From the NCBI RefSeq assembly GCF_030388665.1, contig NZ_CP128846.1:5406501-5470500 (forward strand): a DNA stretch of 64,000 bases, in the 5' to 3' direction. This stretch comes from Streptomyces flavofungini (lineage in GTDB: Bacteria; Actinomycetota; Actinomycetes; Streptomycetales; Streptomycetaceae). The notes beneath the pieces were generated by a model. It made no database searches and was not told where the DNA came from. It was given only the letters and a program-made list of their open reading frames with translations. The position numbers and the translations under genes were made by a program. Of this stretch, positions 50,788-62,424 are shown one piece after another (within the stretch, counting starts at the first letter, position 1; each line of letters begins with the position of its first letter).

Positions 50788-52287
50788 TCATCGCTGCCCG
50801 TCCGGCAGCCCCAGCCAGCCCACCAGCTTGCCGCCCTGGGCGACGGCCCGCAGCCGCTGCTCGGCCGCGTCGCGCACCGGGTCCGTGGCCACCACCAGGA
50901 GTTCGTCGCCGTTCCGGAGCACGGTCGTGGGGCCCGGTACGAAGGATTTGCCGTCGCGCACGATCAGGGTGACGGCGGACCCCGTGGGCAGCCGCAGCTC
51001 GCTGATCTCGACGCCGTGGAGGCGGGAGCCCTCGGGCACGGGCACCGAGAGCAGATGGCCCCGCAGGCGCTCCAGGGGCGCCGACTCGATACCCAGGTCG
51101 GAGGCCTCCGCGCCCTTGCCGATGCCGAGGAGGCGGGCCAGGCCGGGCAGGGTGGGCCCCTGCACCAGGGTGTAGACGACGACGAGCACGAAGACGATGT
51201 TGAAGATCTCCTCGTTGTTGTCGACGCCGTTCACCATCGGGATCGTGGCGAGAATGATGGGCACGGCGCCGCGTAGCCCGGCCCAGGACATCAGTGCCTT
51301 CTCCTGCCAGGGCATCCGGAACGGCAGCAGACCCACCACGACGGACAGTGGCCGGGCGACCGCGGTCAGGACGAGCCCGATGAGGACCGCGGGCCAGATG
51401 TCGTCGAGCAGCCGGTGCGGTGTGACCAGCAGGCCGAGCAGGACGAACATGCCGATCTGGGCGATCCAGCCGACGCCTTCGGCGAAGCCGCGGGTGGCCG
51501 CCCAGTGCGGCAGCTTGGCGTTGCCGAGCACCATGGAGGCCAGGTACACGGCGAGGAATCCGCTGCCGTGGGCGATGGCCCCGGCGGCGTAGGCGGCGAC
51601 GGCGATGGCCATCACCGCGATCGGATAGAGACCCGATGCGGGCAGCGCCACGTGCCGCAGCCCGTACGCGCCGAGCCAGCCCACCGCGAGCCCGATGGCC
51701 GCGCCGATGGCCAGCTCCAGGGCTATCTCCCCGACCAGGACGTACCAGTGGTGCACCGGTCCCGCGGTGGAGAAGGCGACGACGAGGATCACCACCGGGG
51801 CGTCGTTGAACCCCGACTCCGCCTCCAGGACCCCGCTGATCCGGGACGGCAGCGGCACCCTGCGCAGCACCGAGAAGACGGCCGCCGCGTCCGTCGAGGA
51901 CACCACCGCGCCGATGATGAGGGCCTGCCGCCACTCGAGCCCGACCAGGTAGTGCGCTCCGGCGGCGGTCACGCCGACGCTGACCGCGACGCCGACGAGG
52001 GCGAGACAGGCCGCGGCGGGCAGCGCGGGCTTGATCTCTTTCCACTTGGTGCCGAGACCGCCCTCGGCCAGGATCACGACCAGCGCCGCGTAACCGATGA
52101 CCTGGGTGAGCTGGGCGTTGTTGAAGGTGACGTTGCCTATGCCGTCCTGGCCCATGGCGACGCCGATGCCCAGGTAGAGCAGCAGGCTCGGCAGCCCGCT
52201 GCGCGAGGACAGGCGCACCGCGACGACCGCGACGAGCAGGACGAGTGAGCTGATGAGCAGAAGCTGGTTGAGGTCGTGGACAGACAG
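50788..52287 (-). CDS. K+/H+ (CPA1/NhaP2-type) antiporter with RCK-C domain; probable CTG start
   Basis: Standard starts begin only at GTG 52218 (MRLSSRSG), inside the first membrane helix. In the same frame, 23 codons upstream lies CTG 52287 with AAGGA at about 8 bases, giving (L)SVHDLNQLLLISSLVLLVAV before VRLSSRSGLPSLLLYLGIGV, which restores TM1. The transport domain follows (VVILAEGGLGTKWKEIKPAL; SSTDAAAVFSVLRRVPLPSR; EAESGFNDAPVVILVV, with the ion-binding N-D), then an RCK-C domain (LRLPTGSAVTLIVRDGKSFV). It exchanges K+ or Na+ for H+. 499 aa if CTG is used. Confidence 0.85.
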   Translation of the reverse strand: MSVHDLNQLLLISSLVLLVAVVAVRLSSRSGLPSLLLYLGIGVAMGQDGIGNVTFNNAQLTQVIGYAALVVILAEGGLGTKWKEIKPALPAAACLALVGVAVSVGVTAAGAHYLVGLEWRQALIIGAVVSSTDAAAVFSVLRRVPLPSRISGVLEAESGFNDAPVVILVVAFSTAGPVHHWYVLVGEIALELAIGAAIGLAVGWLGAYGLRHVALPASGLYPIAVMAIAVAAYAAGAIAHGSGFLAVYLASMVLGNAKLPHWAATRGFAEGVGWIAQIGMFVLLGLLVTPHRLLDDIWPAVLIGLVLTAVARPLSVVVGLLPFRMPWQEKALMSWAGLRGAVPIILATIPMVNGVDNNEEIFNIVFVLVVVYTLVQGPTLPGLARLLGIGKGAEASDLGIESAPLERLRGHLLSVPVPEGSRLHGVEISELRLPTGSAVTLIVRDGKSFVPGPTTVLRNGDELLVVATDPVRDAAEQRLRAVAQGGKLVGWLGLPDGQR

Positions 52288-52294
52288 GGGCTGA

Positions 52295-55378
<3,084 letters not shown>

Positions 55379-55417
55379 CGGGCGCCCGCCGCGAGCCCCA
55401 CCGGGGCAGGTGACACG

Positions 55418-55453
55418 GAAAGGGCCCTCCACGCGCGCGTGGAGGGCCCTTTC
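55418..55453. terminator. Perfect 36-bp palindrome, bidirectional terminator
   Basis: The whole element is palindromic (GAAAGGGCCCTCCACGCG and its exact complement, no spacer), 40 bases after the acylase stop and 25 before the convergent 5-FCL stop, so it can end both transcripts. Confidence 0.88.
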
Positions 55454-55477
55454 GCCGCACAAAAGGCGCGTGCCGCC

Positions 55478-56089
55478 TCATGTGAAGCGGCGCACCGCCG
55501 ACGGCGTCACCACGGCGTGCACCGGCCGGTCGTGCGCCTCCCCGGGGACGTGCGCGACCACTTCGGAGTCGTACAGGAGCACCACCAGGGCGGGGGAGAG
55601 CGCCGCGCGCTCCAGCCGGGCGAGCACCCGGTCGTACGACCCGCCGCCGCGGCCGAGCCGCGTCCCGTGCGCGTCCACCGCGAGCCCCGGGAGCAGCACG
55701 GCGTCGGCCTCCAGGACGGTGTCGGGTCCCAGGCGCGTGCCCGCCGGCTCCAACAGCGTCATCTTTCCCGCGTGTTGGACGGGGGCGAGGGAGTCAGGGC
55801 CGTCGTACGCGGCCCAGTCCAGGTCGTTGTCCGGGAGCAGGACGGGCAGCAGGACACGTGTCCCGCGCGCGTGGAGGCTGTCCAGGAGGGCACGGGTGCC
55901 GGGTTCGGTGCCTACGGAGACGTATGCCGCGACCGTGCGGGCGCCGGAGAGTTCGGGCAACTCCAGGGCGCGCTCGGCGAGGGCGGCGGCAGCCTTCTGC
56001 GCGTCACCGGGCGTCAACCCACGTCTTACCGTGAGGATCTCCGCGCGCAACGCGCGCTTGTTTCCCTTGCCCGGGCCGGGTTGATCCAT
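55478..56089 (-). CDS. 5-formyltetrahydrofolate cyclo-ligase
   Basis: A 203-aa protein from ATG 56089 (MDQPGPGKGNKRALRAEILT). Conserved 5-FCL points: NKRALRAEILTVRRGL (ATP site), TVAAYVSVGTEPGT, then LEADAVLLPGLAVDAHGTRL GRGGGSYDRVLARL, the family signature (G-x-R-x-G-x-G-G-x-Y-D). It converts 5-formyl-THF to 5,10-methenyl-THF. It is divergent from galU, sharing a 94-base promoter region. Confidence 0.92.
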   Translation of the reverse strand: MDQPGPGKGNKRALRAEILTVRRGLTPGDAQKAAAALAERALELPELSGARTVAAYVSVGTEPGTRALLDSLHARGTRVLLPVLLPDNDLDWAAYDGPDSLAPVQHAGKMTLLEPAGTRLGPDTVLEADAVLLPGLAVDAHGTRLGRGGGSYDRVLARLERAALSPALVVLLYDSEVVAHVPGEAHDRPVHAVVTPSAVRRFT

Positions 56090-56183
56090 GGTGAACTCAC
56101 ATATCCTTCCTATTGTGCGCACATGTGGGCCTATATTCCGGAACCACAGATTCCACACATAGGCACCGGTTAAGGTAACGCTC

Positions 56184-57086
56184 ATGACTGAGTCTCCCCC
56201 CAAGATCACCAAGGCTGTCATCCCAGCAGCGGGACTTGGCACTCGCTTCCTGCCCGCCACGAAGGCGACGCCCAAGGAGATGCTGCCGGTCGTCGACAAG
56301 CCGGCGATCCAGTACGTGGTCGAAGAGGCGGTCGCCGCCGGCCTGGACGACGTCCTCATGATCACGGGCCGCAACAAGCGCCCCCTGGAGGACCACTTCG
56401 ACCGCAACTACGAGCTGGAGTCGGCCCTGGAGAAGAAGGGCGACGAGTCCCGGCTCGCGAAGGTCCAGGAGTCCAGCGACCTGGCGACCATGCACTACGT
56501 CCGCCAGGGCGACCCCAGAGGACTCGGTCACGCCGTCCTGTGCGCCGCCCCCCACGTCGGCAGGGAGCCCTTCGCCGTCCTCCTCGGTGACGACCTGATC
56601 GACCCGCGCGACCCGCTGCTCGCCCGCATGGTCGAGATCCAGGAGCGGCACGGGGGCAGCGTCATCGCGCTCATGGAGGTCGCGCCCGAGCAGATCCACC
56701 TCTACGGCTGCGCGGCGGTCGAGCCCACCGCCGACGGCGACGTCGTGAAGGTGACCGACCTGGTCGAGAAGCCGGAGGCGGCGGACGCCCCGTCGAACTA
56801 CGCGATCATCGGCCGCTATGTCCTCGACCCCCACGTCTTCGACATACTGCGCAAGACCGAGCCGGGCCGCGGCGGCGAGATCCAGCTCACCGACGCGCTC
56901 CAGCAGCTCGCGGCCGACGAGAAGATCGGCGGCCCGGTGCACGGCGTGGTCTTCAAGGGCCGCCGCTATGACACCGGCGATCGCGGCGACTACTTGCGTG
57001 CCATTGTCAGACTCGCGTGCGAACGTGAAGACCTGGGCCCGGACTTCAAGGCCTGGCTTCGCAGTTACGTCACCGAGGAGATGTAG
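56184..57086 (+). CDS. galU: UTP-glucose-1-phosphate uridylyltransferase
   Basis: A 300-aa protein from ATG 56184 (MTESPPKITKAVIPAAGLGT). It has the nucleotidyl-transferase motif AVIPAAGLGTRFLPATKATP KEMLPV, VRQGDPRGLGHAVLCA and FAVLLGDDLI (metal-binding Asp), VEKPEAADAPSNYAI and EIQLTDAL. It makes UDP-glucose for glycans and trehalose. It is the first gene of the galU-glp-moaC-mog-rimJ group; the glp start is 4 bases after its stop. Confidence 0.94.
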   Translation: MTESPPKITKAVIPAAGLGTRFLPATKATPKEMLPVVDKPAIQYVVEEAVAAGLDDVLMITGRNKRPLEDHFDRNYELESALEKKGDESRLAKVQESSDLATMHYVRQGDPRGLGHAVLCAAPHVGREPFAVLLGDDLIDPRDPLLARMVEIQERHGGSVIALMEVAPEQIHLYGCAAVEPTADGDVVKVTDLVEKPEAADAPSNYAIIGRYVLDPHVFDILRKTEPGRGGEIQLTDALQQLAADEKIGGPVHGVVFKGRRYDTGDRGDYLRAIVRLACEREDLGPDFKAWLRSYVTEEM

Positions 57087-57089
57087 CAC

Positions 57090-58442
57090 TTGAGCAGCAG
57101 TGGCACGACGACGCACCACACCGCGGGACGGGACCGGCTCTGGTCGGTGGACGAGCATCTGGACGACGTCCTCGCCACCGTCCGCCCCCTGGAGCCCATC
57201 GAGCTCCAGCTCCTCGACGCCCAGGGCTGCGTCCTGATCGAGGACGTCACGGTGCCCGTCTCGCTGCCGCCGTTCGACAACAGCTCCATGGACGGGTACG
57301 CGGTGCGGGTGGCCGACGTCGCGGGCGCGAGCGAGGAGTTCCCCGCCGTCCTCACGGTCATCGGGGACGTCGCCGCGGGCCAGGGCGAGCAGCCCACCGT
57401 CGGCCCCGGCGAGGCCGCCCGCATCATGACCGGTGCCCCGCTGCCCCCCGGCGCCGAGGCCGTCGTGCCCGTGGAGTGGACCGACGGCGGGCTCGGCCAG
57501 GGCCCCGTCACCGGCATGCGTGCCCACAGCGCGGCCCCCGAGGGCGCCTCCGGCGAGGTCCGGGTGCACCGCCCCGCCGAGGCACGCGCCCATGTGCGCG
57601 CACGGGGCAGCGACGTCCGCGCGGGGGACCGCGCCCTCACCGCGGGCACGGTCCTCGGCGCCCCGCAGATCGCCCTGCTCGCCGCGATCGGCCGGGGCAC
57701 GGTCAAGGTCCGCCCGCGCCCGCGCGTGGTCGTCCTGTCCACCGGCAGCGAACTGGTCCAGCCCGGCGAGGAGTTGGCCGACGGCCAGATCTACGACTCC
57801 AACAGCTTCGCCCTCACCGCCGCCGCCCGCGAGGCCGGAGCCATCGCCTACCGCGTCGGCGCGGTCACCGACGACGCCGAGATCCTGCGCTCCACCATCG
57901 AGGACCAGCTGATCCGCGCCGACCTGCTCGTCACCACGGGCGGCGTCAGCGTGGGGGCGTACGACGTCGTCAAGGAGGCGCTCGACTCCATCGGGGACCC
58001 GGACGACGAGGAGGGCCTGGGCGCGGGCGGTGGTGTGGAGTTCCGCAAGCTCGCCATGCAGCCGGGCAAGCCGCAGGGGTTCGGCACCATCGGCCCCGAC
58101 CACACCCCGCTGCTCGCCCTGCCGGGCAACCCCGTGTCGTCGTACGTCTCCTTCGAGATGTTCGTACGGCCCGCCGTGCGCGCCCTGATGGGCCTGCCGG
58201 ACGTCCACCGGCCCACCGTCCGCGCCCGCCTCACCGCCGACAAGGCGCTGACCTCGCCCGCCGGGCGGCGGCAGTTCCTGCGCGGACGCCATGACGCGGA
58301 CGCGGGCACGGTGACGCCGGTCGGCGGCTCCGGGTCGCATCTGATCGCCGCCCTCGCCCACGCGGACGCCCTGATCGTCGTCCCCGAGGACACCACGTCC
58401 GTGGAGCCGGGCACGGACGTCGACGTGGTGCTGCTCGGCTGA
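57090..58442 (+). CDS. glp: MoeA-like molybdotransferase Glp (gephyrin-like)
   Basis: A 450-aa protein from TTG 57090 (GAGGAG 9 bases upstream, inside the galU stop region). MoeA domains: [40 protein letters not shown] (domain III), [28 protein letters not shown] and the MPT-binding [60 protein letters not shown] Glu/Gly-rich insert ([11 protein letters not shown]) splits the last domain. Either it inserts molybdenum into molybdopterin, or, as in Corynebacterium, it is the divisome protein Glp. The presence of glpR nearby supports Glp. Confidence 0.85.
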   Translation: MSSSGTTTHHTAGRDRLWSVDEHLDDVLATVRPLEPIELQLLDAQGCVLIEDVTVPVSLPPFDNSSMDGYAVRVADVAGASEEFPAVLTVIGDVAAGQGEQPTVGPGEAARIMTGAPLPPGAEAVVPVEWTDGGLGQGPVTGMRAHSAAPEGASGEVRVHRPAEARAHVRARGSDVRAGDRALTAGTVLGAPQIALLAAIGRGTVKVRPRPRVVVLSTGSELVQPGEELADGQIYDSNSFALTAAAREAGAIAYRVGAVTDDAEILRSTIEDQLIRADLLVTTGGVSVGAYDVVKEALDSIGDPDDEEGLGAGGGVEFRKLAMQPGKPQGFGTIGPDHTPLLALPGNPVSSYVSFEMFVRPAVRALMGLPDVHRPTVRARLTADKALTSPAGRRQFLRGRHDADAGTVTPVGGSGSHLIAALAHADALIVVPEDTTSVEPGTDVDVVLLG

Positions 58443-58563
58443 CGGGCCCCGTGTCCGGGCGGGCGCGCGGCTCGGGCCGCGCGCCACCGGGGCGGTACTG
58501 TGTCGCGCACAGCAGGCCCGCGCACCGCACCGCGCGGGGCCCGGACCGGGAGCGCCACAGCAC

Positions 58564-59067
58564 ATGAGCACGCAGCAGCGACTGACGCACATCGACGAGG
58601 CGGGCGCCGCCCGCATGGTCGACGTATCCGAGAAGGACGTGACCGCCCGCACCGCCCGCGCCAGCGGCCGCGTCCTGGTCTCGCCCCGCGTGATCGAGCT
58701 GCTGCGGGCGGACTCACCGGAAGAGGGCCTGCCCAAGGGTGACGCCCTCGCGACGGCCCGGATCGCGGGCATCATGGGCGCCAAGCGCACCCCCGACCTG
58801 ATCCCGCTGTGCCATCCGCTGGCCGTCTCCGGAGTGAAGGTCGACCTGAGCGTCGCCGACGACGCCGTGGAGATCCTGGCCACCGTGAAGACGACCGACC
58901 GCACCGGCGTCGAGATGGAGGCCCTCACCGCGGTCGCCGTCGCCGCCCTCACCGTCATCGACATGGTCAAGGCCGTCGACAAGGGCGCCGTCATCACGGA
59001 CGTGCGGGTCGAGGAGAAGACGGGCGGCAAGTCCGGCGACTGGAACCGGCGGGGAGCGGGGGCATGA
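58564..59067 (+). CDS. moaC: Cyclic pyranopterin monophosphate synthase MoaC
   Basis: A 167-aa protein from ATG 58564. Signature [20 protein letters not shown] at the start, then [20 protein letters not shown] (the conserved K-x-T-x-x-L-I-P-L-C-H-P), [20 protein letters not shown] and [20 protein letters not shown]. It acts after MoaA in molybdenum cofactor synthesis. It overlaps mog by 4 bases (ATGA). Confidence 0.95.
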   Translation: MSTQQRLTHIDEAGAARMVDVSEKDVTARTARASGRVLVSPRVIELLRADSPEEGLPKGDALATARIAGIMGAKRTPDLIPLCHPLAVSGVKVDLSVADDAVEILATVKTTDRTGVEMEALTAVAVAALTVIDMVKAVDKGAVITDVRVEEKTGGKSGDWNRRGAGA

Positions 59068-59615
59068 CGGGCCGCGCGCCCGCCGACGCCGGGGCGACGG
59101 CCGAGGGGAGCGAGGGCATGACGTACCGGGCACTCGTCGTCACCGCCTCCAACCGCGCTGCCGCGGGCGTCTACGCCGACAAGGGCGGCCCGATCCTCGC
59201 CGAAGGGCTCGCCGCCCTCGGCTTCGCCGTCGAAGGGCCGCTCGTGGTGCCGGACGGCGACCCCGTCGAGCGGGCCCTGCGCGAGGGCGTGGCCGCCGGG
59301 TACGACGTCATCCTCACCACCGGCGGCACCGGCATCTCGCCCACCGACGCCACCCCCGAGGCGACCCGCCGCGTCCTCGACCACGAGGTCCCCGGCATCC
59401 CCGAGGCGATCCGCGCGTACGGCCGCGAGAAGGTGCCCACCGCCGTGCTCTCCCGGGGCCTCGCCGGGGTCGCGAGGCGCACGCTGATCGTGAACCTGCC
59501 GGGTTCGAGCGGCGGCGTGCGCGACGGAATGGCCGTCCTGACACCTCTGTTGATCCACGCCGTCGACCAGCTGCGCGGCGGCGACCATCCGAGAACCGAC
59601 GGGGGTGCGAGCTGA
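59064..59615 (+). CDS. mog: Molybdopterin adenylyltransferase (MogA/MoaB family)
   Basis: A 183-aa protein from ATG 59064, overlapping moaC; a second ATG at 59118 ([20 protein letters not shown]) would give a protein without the 18-residue Ala/Gly extension and may be the true start. MogA/MoaB motifs: [20 protein letters not shown] (phosphate-binding TTGGTG) and [13 protein letters not shown]. It adenylates molybdopterin before molybdate insertion. Its stop overlaps the rimJ-like gene, which begins at CTG 59612. Confidence 0.92.
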   Translation: MTGRAPADAGATAEGSEGMTYRALVVTASNRAAAGVYADKGGPILAEGLAALGFAVEGPLVVPDGDPVERALREGVAAGYDVILTTGGTGISPTDATPEATRRVLDHEVPGIPEAIRAYGREKVPTAVLSRGLAGVARRTLIVNLPGSSGGVRDGMAVLTPLLIHAVDQLRGGDHPRTDGGAS

Positions 59616-60235
59616 ACAGCCCCAGCTGGCCCGTCGAGCTGACGGACGGCGACGTCGTCCTGCGGCCGATAAAACTGCGCGACCAGCGCGCCTGGCGCGA
59701 GGTCAACCGGCGCAACCGCGACTGGCTGCGCCCCTGGGAGGCGACGATCCCGCCGCCCACCCCCAGCGGCCCCGTCGCCCACCGCCCCACCTACCGGCAG
59801 ATGGTCAGGCACCTGCGCGCCGAGGCGAACGCGGGCCGCATGCTGCCGTTCGTCATCGAGTTCCAGGGCCGCCTCGTCGGGCAGTTGACGATCGCCGGCA
59901 TCACCTGGGGGTCGATGTGCTCGGCCCACGTGGGCTACTGGGTCGACGAGTCGGTCGCCGGGCGCGGGGTGATGCCGACCGCCGTGGCGCTCGCCGTCGA
60001 CCACTGCTTCCGCACCGTCGGGCTGCACCGCATCGAGGTCTGCATTCGGCCCGAGAACGCGCCGAGCCGCCGGGTCGTGGAGAAACTGGGCTTCCGCGAG
60101 GAGGGGCTGCGGCCCCGCTATCTCCACATCGACGGGGCCTGGCGCGACCACCTGGTGTTCGCGCTCACCGTGGAAGAGGTGCCCGAGGGACTGCTGCGGC
60201 GCTGGCAGCAGGCGCGTCCGCAGAACACCGCGTGA
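59612..60235 (+). CDS. GNAT acetyltransferase (RimJ-like); probable CTG start
   Basis: Read from CTG 59612, the frame gives (L)[19 protein letters not shown], then KLRDQRAWREVNRRNRDWLR PWEA, the usual RimJ N-terminus; 207 aa. The first ATG (59801) lies at codon 64, inside the fold. GGGGGTG is 5 bases before CTG, and CTG overlaps the mog stop in the CTGA form of the common GTGA/ATGA overlap. GNAT motifs: ITWGSMCSAHVGYWVDESVA GRGVMPTAV and LHRIEVCIRPENAPSRRVVE. It probably acetylates a protein N-terminus, as RimJ does for ribosomal S5. Confidence 0.87.
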   Translation: MNSPSWPVELTDGDVVLRPIKLRDQRAWREVNRRNRDWLRPWEATIPPPTPSGPVAHRPTYRQMVRHLRAEANAGRMLPFVIEFQGRLVGQLTIAGITWGSMCSAHVGYWVDESVAGRGVMPTAVALAVDHCFRTVGLHRIEVCIRPENAPSRRVVEKLGFREEGLRPRYLHIDGAWRDHLVFALTVEEVPEGLLRRWQQARPQNTA

Positions 60236-60490
60236 CACCGTGTGATGTCGTCCGCAGCGTGGAGAACGGGCGCCTGACGGACCGTCGCGCCCCTGGTGCG
60301 GCACAATGCTGCCACTCTCATAAATGAAATACCTGTTCGAAATTGATCGGTGAGTGACCGTTAAATTCGGGGCTTCGTCGGCCTGTTGATCGCATCAGTC
60401 ACAAAAAAAGTTCGAGATATCAGCCAGATCGTGCGACACACCGGCTCAATTGGCGGATGGCCTCGACAAAACCCCTCTACCGTGTGAGGC
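60236..60490. promoter_or_regulatory. AT-rich promoter region of glpR/sepX
   Basis: 255 bases, the most AT-rich stretch in this part of the window (ATAAATGAAATACC, CACAAAAAAAGTTCGAGATA). No gene is seen. A TTGATC near 60385 followed by GATAT near 60417 may be promoter elements. The putative TACCGT just before GTG 60491 could give a leaderless mRNA. Confidence 0.45.
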
Positions 60491-61828
60491 GTGAGCAGCA
60501 GCGGCCTCATCTACGCAGTCATCGTCGGGGCCTGGGCCGCCTACTTGGTGCCGATGTGGCTCCGTAGGCAGGACGAGCTCAACGAAGCCCGTCCGACGGA
60601 ACGCTTCAGCACCGCCATCCGGCTGCTGTCCGGACGGGCGGGAATGGAGCGCCGGTACGCCAAGGACCTGCAAGCGCGCTCGCCTGAGGAGGAGTCGCGC
60701 AGCGACCCGGACGCCGTGACCGACTCGGTCGACGTCCGGGCCTTCGCCGTGCCTCCGGGGCAGGAACGCGAGGGGCGCGCCACGGACTCCCGCGGCCGTG
60801 CCCCGGCCGCCCGGCCCAAGCCCCGCACGTCCGCCGCCGAACAGGCGCCGCACGGCGCCCAGGCGCGCGCCGGCGCGCGCCCGGCCGCCAAGCCGGGGCC
60901 CGGGCAGGGGCCCGGGACGGTCGGGGGCTCCGGCGCGGAGCGGGGCCAGGGCCAGCCGTACGGACAGGGTCAGCCGCACGGGCAGGGTCAGCCGCACGGG
61001 CAGGGTCAGGGGCCGTCCGCCGCCGCCCGGCGTGCCGCCGCTGCCGACGCCGCCGCGCGGGCCCGGCGCACGAAGGTGCTCGCGCGCCGTCGCCGCACCA
61101 CGGTGATGCTGTTCCTCGCCTTCACCGTCGGCACGATCGTCGCCGCGGTCGGCGGCTTCGCGTTCCTGTGGGCGCCCGCCGTCCCGGCCGCGCTGCTGAG
61201 CGCGTACATCGTCTACCTCCGGCGCCAGGAGCGGCGCCGCTTCACGTACACGATGGACCGGCGCCGGGCCGAGGCCGCCGCGCGGCGGCTGCGCGAACGG
61301 CAGCCGCGCGGGCGCGAGGCGAGCGCCGAGCCCGCCGCCGAGGAGCCCGCACCAGAGTCGGAGACAGGTCTGTCGGCGCTCGCCGCCGACCGCCGCGCCC
61401 TCGTCGAGCAGACCGACCACGCCGAGTGGGTCGACCAGCAGCGCGAGCGTCAGCACGGCCCCGGCCGCGCCGACAGCTGGGACCCGGTCCCGGTGCCGCT
61501 GCCGACGTACGTGACGGCGCCGGTCGCCCCGCGCGCCCCCGGCAGCGTCGACCTGGGCGCCCCCGACACCTGGAGCTCGGCCCGGTCGAGCACCGCCGAG
61601 CCCGCCGCCGACCGCAGGTCCGCGCCGGGCGCGGCGGCGGCCGAGGCCGCCGAGGCCGCCGAGGAGCAGCGGGCTGACGGCGAGGGCGGCGAGGGCGGAG
61701 CCGACGGCGGCCGCAGCGACGCCCGCCGCGCGGCCTCCGCCCGCCGCTCCCGCGAGCGCGGCCGCACCCCGCTGTTCGACCAGTACGACGACAGCGCCGA
61801 CGGGCGCCCGCGCGCCGCCAACGAGTGA
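60491..61828 (+). CDS. sepX: Divisome membrane protein GlpR/SepX
   Basis: A 445-aa protein from GTG 60491. The N-terminus is a membrane helix (SSGLIYAVIVGAWAAYLVPM WLRRQDELNEARPTERFSTA IRLLSG, a very conserved opening). A Pro/Gln/Gly-rich linker contains three 18-bp DNA repeats; two further hydrophobic segments lie at about residues 205-240 (TTVMLFLAFTVGTIVAAVGG; VPAALLSAYIVYLRR). The C-terminal 200 residues are charged and low complexity, ending RRSRERGRTPLFDQYDDSAD. This layout matches the actinobacterial GlpR, called SepX in Streptomyces, which binds Glp/FtsZ. Its position after glp-moaC-mog-rimJ supports this. Confidence 0.85.
   Translation: MSSSGLIYAVIVGAWAAYLVPMWLRRQDELNEARPTERFSTAIRLLSGRAGMERRYAKDLQARSPEEESRSDPDAVTDSVDVRAFAVPPGQEREGRATDSRGRAPAARPKPRTSAAEQAPHGAQARAGARPAAKPGPGQGPGTVGGSGAERGQGQPYGQGQPHGQGQPHGQGQGPSAAARRAAAADAAARARRTKVLARRRRTTVMLFLAFTVGTIVAAVGGFAFLWAPAVPAALLSAYIVYLRRQERRRFTYTMDRRRAEAAARRLRERQPRGREASAEPAAEEPAPESETGLSALAADRRALVEQTDHAEWVDQQRERQHGPGRADSWDPVPVPLPTYVTAPVAPRAPGSVDLGAPDTWSSARSSTAEPAADRRSAPGAAAAEAAEAAEEQRADGEGGEGGADGGRSDARRAASARRSRERGRTPLFDQYDDSADGRPRAANE
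60953..61006. repeat. Three in-frame 18-bp repeats in sepX linker
   Basis: Units of CAGCCGCACGGGCAGGGT (first copy with TAC and ACA changes) encode (QPHGQG)n, in the disordered linker between the N-terminal helix and the membrane pair. Confidence 0.85.
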
Positions 61829-61898
61829 CCGGCCTGACCAGCACGGGAACGGATTTCCAAGCACCCGGATGGGGATGCTAGAGTTTCACTCGTTGCAA

Positions 61899-61972
61899 GG
61901 GCCTGTGGCGCAGTCCGGTAGCGCACCTCGTTCGCATCGAGGGGGCCAGGGGTTCAAATCCCCTCAGGTCCA
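61899..61972 (+). tRNA. tRNA-Ala (anticodon CGC)
   Basis: Folds as a 74-nt tRNA: acceptor GGGCCTG / CAGGTCC, D-arm GCGC...GCGC, anticodon stem CCTCG/CGAGG with loop TTCGCAT (anticodon CGC, reads GCG), T-arm AGGGG TTCAAAT CCCCT, discriminator A. CCA is not encoded. Confidence 0.95.
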
Positions 61973-62010
61973 CTGCATCGCTCTTCTGGAGTCCGCTCAG
62001 GAAGAGTTCA

Positions 62011-62049
62011 CAAGATCCCGTCCGATCTGCTTGATCGGGCGGGATCTTG
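62011..62049 (+). terminator. Terminator hairpin after tRNA-Ala
   Basis: A 17-bp stem beginning CAAGATCCCG with one G-T pair and a 5-base loop TGCTT, 38 bases after the tRNA. Confidence 0.8.
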
Positions 62050-62424
62050 GCGTTTCCAGAGTCTGTGTCCGAGGTGGCGGGCCTCAGTTGTAGTGCGTCG
62101 CCAGTTGTAGTGCGTCGCCATGGACCGGATCGTCGCGGCGATCCGAGCCCGCCGCTCTCACCCGGAGTTTCAGCTCGGCCGCCGGCGTGCCCCGCCTCGC
62201 CGTGGACCGGCCCGGCCACCGCGCAGTGGTCGTCGTACCGGGTCGGCAAGCGCACCGGCACCCTCTTCCCGCCGGTCACAGGAAGCTTCGGCCCCACGTC
62301 GGTGCCGAAGATCGCGTCCCGGTCGAAATATCGGGCGGGATCTTGTTCGTTGTGCCGTACGTACGTCGGCCAAGCGTCCCGCGTACGTCGGCCATTGACG
62401 TGATGACACAAGGAGATCTCCCGG
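62050..62424. other. Degenerate gene-free stretch after tRNA-Ala
   Basis: No coding sequence with streptomycete-like content was found. It contains a perfect 17-bp tandem duplication (CAGTTGTAGTGCGTCGC, 62085-62118), a 15-bp direct copy of the terminator arm TCGGGCGGGATCTTG (62035-62049 and 62331-62345), and CGTACGTCGGCCA twice (62360-62372 and 62382-62394) upstream of nat. Repeats of this kind beside a tRNA suggest an old insertion and deletion. Confidence 0.55.

Noticed and set aside
62047..62403. Two overlapping open frames (about 118 and 92 codons) between tRNA-Ala and nat
   Set aside because: No ribosome-binding site, Arg/Ser/Pro-rich composition, no family resemblance, and repeats run through them.
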